Counted from the first letter of the stretch, positions 43,900 to 52,489 are shown. The stretch: DNA of 64,000 bases from Maritalea mediterranea (GCF_021568695.1 NZ_JAKGTI010000001.1:1612001-1676000), one strand, 5' to 3'. Numbers and translations are program-made. Notes: generated from the sequence alone by a model not told the origin.

Positions 43900-44703
43900 T
43901 TAGCTGTTGCCCATCAGGCCCAGTTCCTGATCGCTGGCGCGATGGTTATACTTATCCTTGGGCGGCCAGGGCCGTTCGCGCCAATCGGGGGTGAAGGCAA
44001 AGCTGGATTTCTCACGACCGTCCAATAGCGCCCCATTGCCCGCGCCCAGGGCGTAATCATAATAGAGTTTTACGATCTCTTCGCGGCTGACCTGTTGTGT
44101 GGCCGGATGGGCCAGACAGGCATCGCGCCATGCCAAAAGTCGGCTAAAGGCATCTGTTTGCGGGATGTCAAAATCCTCATAATAGTCCAGAAACCAGAAG
44201 CGCATGAAGAGCGGCGTATAAACAGCCTCGGCCAACCCGAATTCATCAAACAGATATGTGCCATCAGGGCTATGATGGGCCAGAAAATCGTTCAGCGTGC
44301 GATAATGGCTGAGCATTTTATCGATATAGGTTTGCCGCTCATCCGGATTTTGGTTCATCACCATCATATAACCGCTCATGGTCAGCGGCCCTTCAAAGGC
44401 AATCAACATGTTTTCAACCGCATGCCGGAGTGCCTCTCGTTGACGGATCGGTCGGCCGATCACCTCATCCAGATAACGCAGGATCACCAGACTTTCCTTC
44501 AAAATCTCGCCATCCGTCGTTTCCAGTACAGGCAAAGACGTGGTGCCGCGGGTTTTGGCCAGCAGTTCGGGGTCGCGTGGCTTGGTGATGTCCACCACTT
44601 GAAAGTCAACCGCGTCTTGCCGACCCTTCAGGGCCAGCAAGATCTCGAGCCGTTGAGAAAAAGGGCAAACGGGGATGTGATAAACTGTAATTTTTTGGCT
44701 CAT
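43900..44703 (-). CDS. Glutathione S-transferase-like protein
   Basis: Cytosolic thioredoxin-fold plus helical-domain protein, 267 residues. The N-terminus has the CPFSQR redox or glutathione-site motif near residue 13, then GTTSLPVLETTDG with the cis-proline and LKESLVILRYLDEV. The C-terminal alpha domain (FDEFGLAEAVYTPLFMRFWFLDYYED) is GST-like. The C-terminal extension beyond about residue 230 is unusual. It is read with the small membrane protein and cupin genes upstream on the same strand. Confidence 0.82.
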   Translation of the reverse strand: MSQKITVYHIPVCPFSQRLEILLALKGRQDAVDFQVVDITKPRDPELLAKTRGTTSLPVLETTDGEILKESLVILRYLDEVIGRPIRQREALRHAVENMLIAFEGPLTMSGYMMVMNQNPDERQTYIDKMLSHYRTLNDFLAHHSPDGTYLFDEFGLAEAVYTPLFMRFWFLDYYEDFDIPQTDAFSRLLAWRDACLAHPATQQVSREEIVKLYYDYALGAGNGALLDGREKSSFAFTPDWRERPWPPKDKYNHRASDQELGLMGNS

Positions 44704-44724
44704 TTGTTTGCCCTTTCGTTGGAT

Positions 44725-45102
44725 TTATTGTTTTACGCCCACGCCGTGGCGCAGGATCATAAAGATAAACAGGCCCATGGTGGCGATGGTGACAATTGAT
44801 CCCACTTTGGCCAGCGTTTCCCCCGCGCCGCTGATCGCCATGGCAATACCTGGCACCAAGATGATCACGGCCAACACACTGATGCCGAGATGGATGGGCG
44901 CTAATTTGGATTTTGCAGCCCCCGGCGTCAGCGCATAATAGATGCCATAGATCGTCAGGGTGACAAAGCCGATCAGATTCAGGTGCCCATGGGCAGGCGA
45001 CAATGTATGGTCATTTGTGGCCGACATCTGGATGCCCCATGCCATGCCGATAAGGGCGCTTAACGCCCCGGCGGCAAAAAACCATTTTGTTAGATCCCTC
45101 AT
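44725..45102 (-). CDS. Small four-helix membrane protein with conserved histidines (oxidase subunit I-like fragment family)
   Basis: Inner-membrane protein of 125 residues with about four hydrophobic helices. His38 and His40 in the AHGHLNLIGFV segment at the start of the second helix resemble a heme- or metal-binding helix of the heme-copper oxidase/NorB type, though it is far too short to be a full oxidase subunit. Similar short proteins are usually called hypothetical. It lies between the GST-like and cupin genes with short gaps, so the three are probably cotranscribed. Confidence 0.7.
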   Translation of the reverse strand: MRDLTKWFFAAGALSALIGMAWGIQMSATNDHTLSPAHGHLNLIGFVTLTIYGIYYALTPGAAKSKLAPIHLGISVLAVIILVPGIAMAISGAGETLAKVGSIVTIATMGLFIFMILRHGVGVKQ

Positions 45103-45117
45103 TTTCTCCTCCTTCGT

Positions 45118-45567
45118 TTATTTTGCTTCAAGTGGGGGGCCGGTAAACCGCAAATTATGGCGCTTTGCGGCGGCCTCAATCGCCGGCATATCGGCCGGTA
45201 TATCGAATTGGCCAGCGGCCATTTCAGTGAAGAAATATTCAAATCCCCCTGGGGTAAGGATTACCAAATGGCGTGAGGGCGCATCACCAATAATCTGGAA
45301 TGTATGCTCCGCACCGCGGGGCACATAAACACTCTCGCCCGGCCCCTTTTCGAAAGTTTCACCTTCCAGCCAGAAGCTGCACCGCCCGGTGAGCACCACG
45401 AAGGTCTCATCCTCGGCTTCATGCACATGGCGTGGCGGGCCGCTGCCCACAGGGGATAAGCTATCCACCACCGAAATGCTGCCACCCGTCGCCTCGCGCG
45501 GTAACAGGTTTTTATAAAGCACACCGCGCCAATTCAGCACTGTGTCGTCAACTATGAAATCATTCAT
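45118..45567 (-). CDS. Cupin domain protein
   Basis: Single-cupin protein, 149 residues. GPPRHVHEAEDETFVVLTG is the first metal motif (two His and a Glu), and YVPRGAEHTFQI the second, with a further conserved LVILTPGGFEYFF end. Metal-dependent dioxygenase or sensing roles are possible; none can be named. First gene of a minus-strand unit divergent from the LysR gene at 45672, which may control it. Confidence 0.85.
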   Translation of the reverse strand: MNDFIVDDTVLNWRGVLYKNLLPREATGGSISVVDSLSPVGSGPPRHVHEAEDETFVVLTGRCSFWLEGETFEKGPGESVYVPRGAEHTFQIIGDAPSRHLVILTPGGFEYFFTEMAAGQFDIPADMPAIEAAAKRHNLRFTGPPLEAK

Positions 45568-45671
45568 CGTTCCTCCTCCTTTGGATGAACGAAAGCGCTC
45601 CCGTTGCCAGAACGTTAAATCTGCAGTTAAAATAAACCAAACTGATTTTATTTATATAGGTTATTGACCAA

Positions 45672-46643
45672 ATGAATTTCGCTGCATTTGATCTGAATTT
45701 AATGCGGGTGCTTGACGCTTTGCTGCGCGAAAAATCCACGGTAAAAGCGGCGCAGAAATTGAACTTGTCGCAATCAGCCGTTTCCAGTGCCCTTTCAAGG
45801 CTGCGGCATGCGCTTGATGATCAATTGTTTATTCGACGGGGCAACCGGTTGGTGCCTACCGATTATGCGGAAAAAATTGCGCTGCCCTTGCGCGAAGAGC
45901 TGGATCGGCTTGAAGCGCTGTTTGCGCAGCCTAAATCGTTTGAGCCGGCCGCAGAACATATGGATTTCCGCATTGCCGCGTCTGATTTTTTTGCTGAAAT
46001 GCTGATGCCGTCGCTGGCCAATGGAATGGCACAGGCGGCGCCAAATATTCAACCCAAACTGATCGATTTGGTGCCCCATCGTTATATTCAAACAGTGGAG
46101 CAGGGCAGTTCAGATTTGGCGTTAATTCCAGATGAGCCCTTGGGCAACTGGGCGGAAAAACAGTTTCTGTTCCACTCGGCATTCGCCGTCATCGCCAGGC
46201 GAAATCACCCTGCGCTGCAAAAAGCCAACATCAAAGCGGGCGAAATGATGCCGCTTGACCTGTTTTGTGCTCAACGCCACGCCCTGTTCTCGCCAGAGGG
46301 CAATTCATCCGCCATGGGCGATGCGGCCTTGGCCAAACTCGGCCGCACGCGCAAGGTGGGCATGACCCTGCAGGTTTTTTCCGGCGTCTGCCGGGTGGTG
46401 AGCGAAAGCGAGATGATCGCGCTGATCCCTTGGCAGCTGGGGCAAAAATGGGCCGATCAAATGCAACTCGACATTTTCGTGCCGCCCATGCATATCCCCA
46501 TCGTCAAAATTGTCGGCGTTTGGCACAAACGCTCCACCAACAATCCAGCCCACCGCTGGGTCCGCGAGCAGATCTTTAAGGAAATGAAAAAGCTGGACGC
46601 AATCCAGCCCGACCTGGCGGCATGGCCGCAGGCGGGGCAGTAG
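45672..46643 (+). CDS. LysR family transcriptional regulator (NodD/LinR-like group)
   Basis: LysR-type regulator, 323 residues. The opening FDLNLMRVLDALLREKSTVKAAQKLNLSQSAVSSALSRLR with LFIRRGNRLVPT is the NodD/SyrM/LinR-like helix-turn-helix. The ligand domain follows. It is divergent from the cupin gene across a 104-base AT-rich gap and converges with arsH, whose stop lies one base away. Confidence 0.9.
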   Translation: MNFAAFDLNLMRVLDALLREKSTVKAAQKLNLSQSAVSSALSRLRHALDDQLFIRRGNRLVPTDYAEKIALPLREELDRLEALFAQPKSFEPAAEHMDFRIAASDFFAEMLMPSLANGMAQAAPNIQPKLIDLVPHRYIQTVEQGSSDLALIPDEPLGNWAEKQFLFHSAFAVIARRNHPALQKANIKAGEMMPLDLFCAQRHALFSPEGNSSAMGDAALAKLGRTRKVGMTLQVFSGVCRVVSESEMIALIPWQLGQKWADQMQLDIFVPPMHIPIVKIVGVWHKRSTNNPAHRWVREQIFKEMKKLDAIQPDLAAWPQAGQ

Positions 46644-46644
46644 G

Positions 46645-47367
46645 CTATATCGCCTTCATATTCACCCGCTTTGAGAGCTCCTCACTTGTTTCCACCCGCT
46701 CGGAATAACGGTCCACCAGATAGGCGGCGGTGCCGCGGGTGAGGAGGGTGAATTTCATCAATTCTTCCATCACGTCCACAACCCGATTGTAATAGGGGGA
46801 GGGGAACATGCGGCCCGCTTCGTCAAATTCATTAAAAGCTTTGGGGACCGAGGATTGGTTGGGGATGGTGATCATGCGCATCCAACGGCCCAACACCCGC
46901 ATTTGATTGACGGTATTGAAGCTTTGCGACCCGCCGCACACTTGCATCAATGCCAAGGTGCGACCCTGGGTGGGGCGCACGCCGCCAATGGGGGCAAGGG
47001 GGAGCCAGTCGATCTGGGTTTTCATCAACCCGGTCATGTTGCCGTGCCGCTCCGGCGAACACCAGACTTGTGCTTCTGACCAAAGCGACAGCTCGCGCAG
47101 TTCTTGCACCTGTTCATGCTCGACATTGTCTTCATCCACTAGCGGGAGACCTTTGGGATTGAAGAGTTTCACTTCTGCACCCAATGCCTCCAGTATCCGC
47201 GCCGCTTCCTCGGTTAAAAGCCGGGAGAAGGAACGTTGGCGCAAAGAACCATAGAGCATCAATACGCGCACGGGATGGGCGGGCTGCGCTGCGAACAAAT
47301 TGCTGTGGTCAATCGGGTGCAACTGGTCGGCGACCAGATTGGGCATATCGGGTTTTTGGTCCGTCAT
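46645..47367 (-). CDS. arsH: Arsenical resistance NADPH-dependent flavoprotein
   Basis: FMN-dependent NADPH oxidoreductase of arsenic operons, 240 residues. The flavodoxin-like phosphate-binding loop [17 protein letters not shown] and the [21 protein letters not shown] segment are diagnostic of ArsH, reported to oxidise trivalent organoarsenicals. The ATG at 47367 lies 7 bases after the acr3 stop; a longer frame from 47418 overlaps acr3 and adds a non-conserved tail. Last gene of arsR-arsC-acr3-arsH. Confidence 0.93.
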   Translation of the reverse strand: MTDQKPDMPNLVADQLHPIDHSNLFAAQPAHPVRVLMLYGSLRQRSFSRLLTEEAARILEALGAEVKLFNPKGLPLVDEDNVEHEQVQELRELSLWSEAQVWCSPERHGNMTGLMKTQIDWLPLAPIGGVRPTQGRTLALMQVCGGSQSFNTVNQMRVLGRWMRMITIPNQSSVPKAFNEFDEAGRMFPSPYYNRVVDVMEELMKFTLLTRGTAAYLVDRYSERVETSEELSKRVNMKAI

Positions 47368-47374
47368 TGGGTTG

Positions 47375-48436
47375 TTATCCGGGGAAATGTTGCTTGGTGC
47401 GGTTGGCCAGGGCGACAAGCGACAGCATTACTGGCACTTCCACCAGCACACCGACCACGGTGGCCAGCGCTGCGCCAGAATTGAGGCCGAATAAGCCAAT
47501 CGCCACGGCAACGGCCAGCTCAAAAAAGTTGGAGGTGCCGATCAGGGCGCAGGGGGCGGCGATGCGGAAGGGCACTTTCATTTTCCACGCGGCCAAATAG
47601 GCAACGGCAAAAATGCCATAGGATTGCAGCAACAAGGGAATGGCGATCAACAGGATCAGCAGCGGATTTGCGAGGATGATTTCGCCCTGAAAACCGAACA
47701 ACAACACCACAGTGGCCAACAGCCCGGCGATGGAAGCGGGCTTGAGTTTGGCGGTGAACGCATCAACGGCGGTCACATTGTGGGCGCGGGCGATCAGCGC
47801 TTTGCGGGTGAGATAACCCGCCACAAGCGGCACCAGCACATAAAGCACCACGCTCAACATCAGCGTATCCCACGGCACGGGTATATTGGTGACGCCGAGC
47901 AATACCGCCACAATGGGGGCATAGGCGAAGATCATGATGAGGTCATTGACGCTGACTTGTACCAAAGTGTAGTTCGCATCGCCCTTGGTGAGGTGGGACC
48001 AGACAAACACCATGGCAGTGCAGGGCGCGGCGCCCAGCAAGATCAGCCCGGCAATATAGCCATCGGCTTCTGCGGGAGTGATGAACGCCGCAAAGATATA
48101 TTTGAAAAAGACGACGCCCAACAGCGCCATGGTGAAGGGCTTGATCAGCCAGTTCACCACCAAGGTGATCGCTAGGCCCTTCGGTTCTTTCGTCACATCT
48201 TTGATGGAGCTGAAATCGACCGACACCATCATTGGGTAAACCATCGCCCAGATCAAAATCGCCACAGGCAGATTGACCTTTGCCACTTCCAACTGCGCCA
48301 GAAACTGCACCAATCCGGGCATCACTTGCCCAAGGCCGATGCCAACGATGATGGCGAGGGCGACCCAGATGGAGAGGTATTTTTCAAAAGTGCCAATGCC
48401 GCCAGGGGCGGTGGTAGTTTGCTCTTGCGTCGACAT
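47375..48436 (-). CDS. acr3: Arsenite efflux transporter, ACR3 family
   Basis: Ten-helix inner-membrane arsenite/H+ exporter, 353 residues, standard Acr3 size. The fourth-helix motif [21 protein letters not shown] contains the essential cysteine, and the final part ([30 protein letters not shown]) is the conserved Acr3 end. It starts one base after the arsC stop. With ArsC it gives reduction of arsenate and export of arsenite. Confidence 0.95.
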   Translation of the reverse strand: MSTQEQTTTAPGGIGTFEKYLSIWVALAIIVGIGLGQVMPGLVQFLAQLEVAKVNLPVAILIWAMVYPMMVSVDFSSIKDVTKEPKGLAITLVVNWLIKPFTMALLGVVFFKYIFAAFITPAEADGYIAGLILLGAAPCTAMVFVWSHLTKGDANYTLVQVSVNDLIMIFAYAPIVAVLLGVTNIPVPWDTLMLSVVLYVLVPLVAGYLTRKALIARAHNVTAVDAFTAKLKPASIAGLLATVVLLFGFQGEIILANPLLILLIAIPLLLQSYGIFAVAYLAAWKMKVPFRIAAPCALIGTSNFFELAVAVAIGLFGLNSGAALATVVGVLVEVPVMLSLVALANRTKQHFPG

Positions 48437-48943
48437 TTAGGCCACCTCTTCCATTTGGCCGATGGCCATCATTTCTTGTTTTAAAGCAGTGGGGTCGAGC
48501 CGATCGAATGGCAGTGCCAAGAAGCGCGAAATGCGCGCGTGCAATTGGGCATAGGCCAGATCAAATGCAGCTTCTACCGCCCTCGGAGGCGCGGTCACCG
48601 CGGCGGGATCTGGAATGCCCCAATGGGCCGTGGTCGGTTTGCCAGGCCAAATCGGGCAGGTTTCGCCCGCCGCATTGTCGCAAACCGTAATGATATAATC
48701 GAGCGCTGGCGCATCGGCCCCGGCAAACTCGTCCCAGCTTTTAGATCGAGCAAAGCCAGTGTCGATCTTATGCTTTTCGAGTATTTTGAGCGCTTGCGGG
48801 TGCGGTTCGCCCTTGGGCTGTGACCCGGCGGAATAGGCAGCAAAATCTGGGGCACCGAGATGGTTGATCAGCCCTTCGGCCAAAATAGAACGGGCCGAAT
48901 TGCCCGTGCACAGAATAAGTATGTGAGCGGGATTACGCGTCAT
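48437..48943 (-). CDS. arsC: Arsenate reductase, low-molecular-weight phosphatase type
   Basis: Cytosolic arsenate reductase of the LMW tyrosine-phosphatase fold, 168 residues. The P-loop LILCTGNSARS carries the Cys-x5-Arg active site, and DYIITVCDNAAGETCPIWPG carries the two further cysteines used by thioredoxin-coupled enzymes. The ATG at 48943 overlaps the arsR stop by 11 bases; a longer frame to 49063 lies within arsR and is not real. Confidence 0.93.
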   Translation of the reverse strand: MTRNPAHILILCTGNSARSILAEGLINHLGAPDFAAYSAGSQPKGEPHPQALKILEKHKIDTGFARSKSWDEFAGADAPALDYIITVCDNAAGETCPIWPGKPTTAHWGIPDPAAVTAPPRAVEAAFDLAYAQLHARISRFLALPFDRLDPTALKQEMMAIGQMEEVA

Positions 48944-49283
48944 TACAATTGTCCGTTGAACAGGTGATCTGTTGAATAAAGGGCTGGCACAATTGCGGCT
49001 GGCCGCCGCAACAATCCTCCAGCAAAAAGGAAAGCATGGCAGTGACCCCCTCCATATCCGCATAATAGCGAATGGTGCGACCCTCGCGCTTGTTTTTCAC
49101 CAGGCCCGCATTCAGCAGCACTGAAAGATTGGCCGACATGGTGTTTTGCTTTACCTGCAGCTTTTCGCCAATTTCCCCGGCCAACAGCCCATCCTCACCG
49201 GCTTTCACCAGCAGGCGGAACACGTCAAGCCGTGTGGCTTGGCTGAGGGCGGCAAACGCTTGGGTTGATTTATTTGTATCCAT
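48933..49283 (-). CDS. arsR: ArsR family arsenite-responsive repressor
   Basis: Metalloregulatory winged-helix repressor, 116 residues. The recognition helix region reads QVKQNTMSANLSVLLNAGLV, followed by the wing KREGRTIRYYAD. Metal-binding cysteines are C-terminal: LLEDCCGGQPQLC, the arrangement of the Acidithiobacillus/rhizobial-type ArsR rather than the E. coli ELCVCDL site. It heads the ars operon and overlaps arsC. The predicted promoter places the transcription start at or next to the ATG, so the mRNA may be leaderless. Confidence 0.92.
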   Translation of the reverse strand: MDTNKSTQAFAALSQATRLDVFRLLVKAGEDGLLAGEIGEKLQVKQNTMSANLSVLLNAGLVKNKREGRTIRYYADMEGVTAMLSFLLEDCCGGQPQLCQPFIQQITCSTDNCNDA

Positions 49284-49318
49284 ATATCATGAATAATTGA
49301 TATATTTGAGCGGGTCAA
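49282..49318 (-). promoter_or_regulatory. arsR promoter with overlapping ArsR-type operator
   Basis: A perfect inverted repeat ATATATCA (49282-49289) / TGATATAT (49298-49305) with 8-base spacing overlaps the arsR start codon. On the minus strand TTGACC (-35, 49313-49318) and TATTCA (-10, 49290-49295) are 17 bases apart, and the operator covers the -10. Binding would block the polymerase, as for other ArsR repressors. Confidence 0.65.
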
Positions 49319-49404
49319 TGGAAAGATGATGTTTTTTGAAGCCCGGATTAATCGCCCTTCATTGTTTCCAACTCTTGGTAAACGGACAGGCTTCTAACAG
49401 TAGG

Positions 49405-49806
49405 CTACCCGAACAAATCCTCAATCATCGGGCAGTCTGGTGCGTTATTTGATTGACATTTTTGATGCAGGCTTTGCAACTTGCTTTCGAGTCGTTTCAG
49501 CTCTTTGATCTTGTCTTGAACATCCGCCAGATGGGTGGCGGTGAGGGCGCTGACTTGGCGGCAAGTCATTTCATTTTCGTCGGCCATGATGAGAAGCGAG
49601 CGGATTTGGTCTATGGAAAACCCCAGATTTCGCGCCCGCTTGATAAAGCTGAGCTGCCGTTTTTGCTCTAGACTATATTGGCGATTGCCACCGGCGGTGC
49701 GGTCTGGTGCGGGCATCAGCCCGATCCGTTCATAATAGCGGATGGTTTCAATATTGACGTCTGTGGCGCGTGAAACCTCGCCAATGGAAAAAGCTTTGCC
49801 CGTCAT
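49405..49806 (-). CDS. merR: MerR family regulator, mercury-responsive type
   Basis: Metal-sensing activator/repressor, 133 residues. The helix-turn-helix SIGEVSRATDVNIETIRYYERIGL and PDRTAGGNRQYS are standard MerR family. The three Hg-binding cysteines of MerR can be placed: EMTCRQVS, HQKCQSN and APDCPMIEDL. The ATG at 49806 (AAGGAAA upstream) is preferred; the ATG at 49836 lies in the operator. Divergent from merT and merP, with a MerR-type 19-base-spacer promoter between. Confidence 0.9.
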   Translation of the reverse strand: MTGKAFSIGEVSRATDVNIETIRYYERIGLMPAPDRTAGGNRQYSLEQKRQLSFIKRARNLGFSIDQIRSLLIMADENEMTCRQVSALTATHLADVQDKIKELKRLESKLQSLHQKCQSNNAPDCPMIEDLFG

Positions 49807-49830
49807 CACATTTCCTTGAACAGATTTCGC

Positions 49831-49861
49831 TTGCATCTGTAGTTACTACAGATCGTAGACT
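49831..49861 (+). promoter_or_regulatory. MerR-type promoter/operator for merT
   Basis: Perfect inverted repeat ATCTGTAG (49835-49842) / CTACAGAT (49846-49853) lies between a TTGCAT -35 (49831-49836) and TAGACT -10 (49856-49861) separated by 19 bases. A too-long spacer bridged by the dyad is the hallmark of MerR-controlled promoters. It points to merT, and the site overlaps the start region of merR, giving autoregulation. Confidence 0.75.
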
Positions 49862-50088
49862 TTGGCTAGATGAAGGCCTCTTGCCCCGTGTTTCTTGGAC
49901 GCACCAACGAAACTCATCAGACAGGCCGACATTCGCCCAGCGACGGGAATATCGCTGGGTCCATCGAACCAACGGGGTTCGGTGCACGCCGGGAAGTGGG
50001 GGTGGCGAGTGGACCGACACCCTAGTGCACTCGAACCCTGTTGGCAGATGTTTTTGCCGAACGCCGGTAACATTGTGAGGAGAACAGA
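49862..50088 (+). other. Long structured leader between merR promoter and merT
   Basis: 227 bases of transcribed leader before merT are unusually long for a mer operon. It has a strong hairpin CCCAGCGA (49936-49943) / TCGCTGGG (49952-49959) and GGTTC/GAACC repeats. Open frames across it on both strands show no protein-like pattern. No known riboswitch was recognised. Confidence 0.4.
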
Positions 50089-50484
50089 TTGGCACATATT
50101 AACGCCACAAATCATCAATCGGAAACGGAAGTGCCGGCCGATAAGGCAAAAGTGGCCACACTGGCGGGCATTTTGGCGGCCATTGGCGCGTCATCCTGTT
50201 GCATTGTGCCGTTGCTCTTGTTCAGCTTTGGCATTAGCGGGGCGTGGATCGGGCAACTGACCGCCCTCGAACCCTATAAGCCGATCTTTATGCTGCTGGC
50301 CGGGGGCTTCCTCGCCTATGGCTATTGGCGCGTGTACAAGACTCGGCAAGCCAAATGCGCGCCGGGCACAGCCTGTGCCCGCCCTCAATCAAATAGGCTG
50401 GTGATGAGCGGGTTGGTGGCAGCCACCATGTTGGTGCTGCTCTCCCTGTTTTGGCCCCTTCTGGTGCCCATCATTCTCAGCTGA
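50089..50484 (+). CDS. merT: Mercuric ion transporter MerT
   Basis: Inner-membrane Hg(II) importer, 131 residues with three hydrophobic helices. The vicinal cysteines ASSCCIVPLLLF are in the first helix, as in MerT, and the loop between helices two and three carries the second pair (KCAPGTAC). The start is TTG at 50089 with TGAGGAGAA 5 bases upstream. Followed by merP after 15 bases. No mercuric reductase (merA) is found nearby, so ions brought in here would have to be reduced by an enzyme encoded elsewhere. Confidence 0.92.
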   Translation: MAHINATNHQSETEVPADKAKVATLAGILAAIGASSCCIVPLLLFSFGISGAWIGQLTALEPYKPIFMLLAGGFLAYGYWRVYKTRQAKCAPGTACARPQSNRLVMSGLVAATMLVLLSLFWPLLVPIILS

Positions 50485-50499
50485 AAAGGAGATGTTTCA

Positions 50500-50811
50500 A
50501 TGAAACACATGCTAAAGCCCTTGCTTCTTGCGGCCATGCTCAGCCCATTTTCGGCACTTGCCGCAATGGCGGCAGAGCGCACCATCACCCTTTCGGTCCC
50601 GGGCATGTATTGCGCCAGTTGCCCCTTCATTGTGAAGGGGGCCATTTCCAGACTTGAAGGTATTGTGGCGGTGGAAACCGATCTGGACGCGCGGCAGGCC
50701 TTTGTGACGTTTGAAGATAGCCAGACCAGCCTCGATCTGATTTTAGAGGCAACGGAGAATGCGGGTTACATGTCCACCCTCGCCGAAACTGACGGGAAGG
50801 GCAGCGAGTGA
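50500..50811 (+). CDS. merP: Periplasmic mercury-binding protein MerP
   Basis: Periplasmic HMA-domain protein, 103 residues. Signal peptide (LLLAAMLSPFSALAAMAA) precedes the mature domain with the metal site GMYCASCPFIVK, and the ferredoxin-like fold follows. It hands Hg(II) to MerT. AAAGGAG lies upstream of the ATG. The stop overlaps the next gene's GTG start (GTGA), so the three are coupled. Confidence 0.92.
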   Translation: MKHMLKPLLLAAMLSPFSALAAMAAERTITLSVPGMYCASCPFIVKGAISRLEGIVAVETDLDARQAFVTFEDSQTSLDLILEATENAGYMSTLAETDGKGSE

Positions 50812-51044
50812 CCAATTCAATCGGCGACACAAATGGCGCGGTGATTGTGCTTCACTCGACCATCACCTGTCCGCACTGCGACCACCAGGCAACGGAAACG
50901 ATGCCCACCGACGCCTGCCAATGGTTTTATGAATGCTCAAATTGCAAAACACTTGTGAAGCCGAAGCCCGGTGATTGCTGCGTTTATTGCTCTTATGGCA
51001 CTGTGGCGTGTCCCCCCATTCAAGAGGGAAAAAGCTGCTGCTAA
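50808..51044 (+). CDS. GDCCVxC-domain protein, putative zinc/metal-binding
   Basis: Small cysteine-rich protein, 78 residues with about 11 cysteines. Motifs TCPHCDHQ, YECSNCKT and PGDCCVYCSYGTVACPP, plus the C-terminal SCC, are those of the GDCCVxC family, commonly found next to merTP. Its biochemical role is not established. The GTG start overlaps the merP stop. It may be a metal chaperone or a companion that lets the operon work without a linked merA; both ideas are inference. Confidence 0.85.
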   Translation: MTNSIGDTNGAVIVLHSTITCPHCDHQATETMPTDACQWFYECSNCKTLVKPKPGDCCVYCSYGTVACPPIQEGKSCC

Positions 51045-51053
51045 GATGCGGTG

Positions 51054-51965
51054 CTAACTCTGTAGGGCTGCGCCAAACAGCACTTTGTGGGCACCCTCCA
51101 CCGTGTCAATTTGTTCGCTATCCATCAAGCAAAAGGCGGTAGACAATCCGTCGGCGCGGGCAGCAGACGCGTCGACCACGCTCAGGCTGCGCCATTGGCC
51201 GCCGGGCTGCCCCAGTTCGGGGTGCAAGATATGGCCAATCTCGCCAGCGGGATCGAAATGCGTGCCGCGCGGGGCCGACGTGGCGATGGCCTGATCGGCA
51301 AGGCCCAGCGTTTCTTGGGTTTCTTGCAAGGTCACCGGCCAAGGTTGACCGTTTGGCGCATGGCCCATGGCGGCAATTTCACCTGTATTGACCAGCACAT
51401 TTTGAATGCCTTCCTGCCGCAGAAAATGGGTCACCTTGTCGGCGATAAAGCCCTGGGCGATGCCGTTAAAGGTCAATCCCATGCCCGGCACGGCGAAGCG
51501 AATTTGATCACTGCCGATCACCACCTTGTTCATGCCGATTTTGGCTTGCGTGGCCGCGATATCGGCCTTGCTCGGGGTGCTGCCCGCCGCATATTCTTGC
51601 GCATAAAGGTCCCAAAGCGGTTGAATGGTAGGATCGAATATCCCGCCAGTTTCGCGGTGCAGCCTTGCGCTGAGATGCAACAGTTCCACCAATTCAAGCG
51701 CGGGGGCGCTGAGCTGCCCGGTGCGATTGAGCTGCGATAGCTGACTGTTGCCCTTATAGAGTGAAAAGATGTTTTCGAGGCGGATCATTTCCAGCCGGGC
51801 CATCTCGATCAGGCGGTCGGCGTCGGGATGATCCAGCACAATGCTGGCCTCAGCCCCCAGCGCAATGCCCTGCCATTTTTGCGGCGAGGCAAATCCATTG
51901 GCGCCCATCAGGGGCAGGGCGGTCATGCCGCCCAGAATGGAGAGCATACGACGACGTGTGATCAT
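51054..51965 (-). CDS. nosX: FAD:protein FMN transferase (ApbE/NosX family)
   Basis: Periplasmic flavin transferase, 303 residues, that attaches FMN to target proteins such as NosR. A Tat-type N-terminus (TRRRMLSILGGMTALPLMGA) exports it; LSVVDASAARADGLSTA and TFNGIAQGFIADKV are ApbE family motifs. It is the last gene of nosRZDFYLX and overlaps nosL by four bases, which makes NosX the natural name. Confidence 0.9.
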   Translation of the reverse strand: MITRRRMLSILGGMTALPLMGANGFASPQKWQGIALGAEASIVLDHPDADRLIEMARLEMIRLENIFSLYKGNSQLSQLNRTGQLSAPALELVELLHLSARLHRETGGIFDPTIQPLWDLYAQEYAAGSTPSKADIAATQAKIGMNKVVIGSDQIRFAVPGMGLTFNGIAQGFIADKVTHFLRQEGIQNVLVNTGEIAAMGHAPNGQPWPVTLQETQETLGLADQAIATSAPRGTHFDPAGEIGHILHPELGQPGGQWRSLSVVDASAARADGLSTAFCLMDSEQIDTVEGAHKVLFGAALQS

Positions 51966-52489
51966 TGGTGGTCTCCTTCATGGGCGTCGACGGGGGCAAG
52001 CACGGTCTCGGCGGAGATATCGCCCAGCCGTTTCACCATGCCGCCGCGATTTTTTGCAAAGGCAATTGCGTCCGCTTCGCTGGAAAAGGGCACCAGTTCG
52101 GGGGCGCCCATGCCGCCAATGGCATCGGAATGCACCACGAAATAGGCTTCATCGGCGCGGATCCAATTGTCGACGCCGGGTTCAGACCAGTTTTTCGCTT
52201 TGCTCATATCATTGACGTAGGTGACGAGGATTTTGGCTTCCTGCTCCGGCGATTTGATATAGGCCAGCCCATCGCGGACCTGAGAGAACCACAGCGGATG
52301 TTCATACCCCGCCAGATACATCTGCGCCTTTGGCCCGTCATGTTCCAGAATGGTCATCTGGCAATAATGACCCGCCGCCTCGGCGGTGAGGGTGATCGGA
52401 TCGGGTGCGTCCGGGGTGCTGGCTTCGCTGGCGCAGCCCGTCAGCACCAATGCGGTCAATAGGGCAAGGGAGGAGCGAGCAAACATCAT
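51962..52489 (-). CDS. nosL: Copper-binding lipoprotein NosL
   Basis: Outer-facing lipoprotein involved in copper delivery to NosZ, 175 residues. The lipobox is LTGC near residue 18. The metal site of NosL is present as YCQMTILEHDGPKAQM. It overlaps nosY and nosX by four bases each, as is usual for nos operons. Confidence 0.92.
   Translation of the reverse strand: MMFARSSLALLTALVLTGCASEASTPDAPDPITLTAEAAGHYCQMTILEHDGPKAQMYLAGYEHPLWFSQVRDGLAYIKSPEQEAKILVTYVNDMSKAKNWSEPGVDNWIRADEAYFVVHSDAIGGMGAPELVPFSSEADAIAFAKNRGGMVKRLGDISAETVLAPVDAHEGDHQ

Noticed and set aside
49936-50045. tRNA-like GGTTCGA/T-loop-like words in the mer leader
   Set aside because: No cloverleaf with acceptor, D and anticodon arms could be built on either strand.
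49770-50078. Open frame of 102 codons across the mer intergenic region (plus strand)
   Set aside because: It runs through the merR operator and leader, has no ribosome site and an arginine/tryptophan-rich composition typical of a chance frame.
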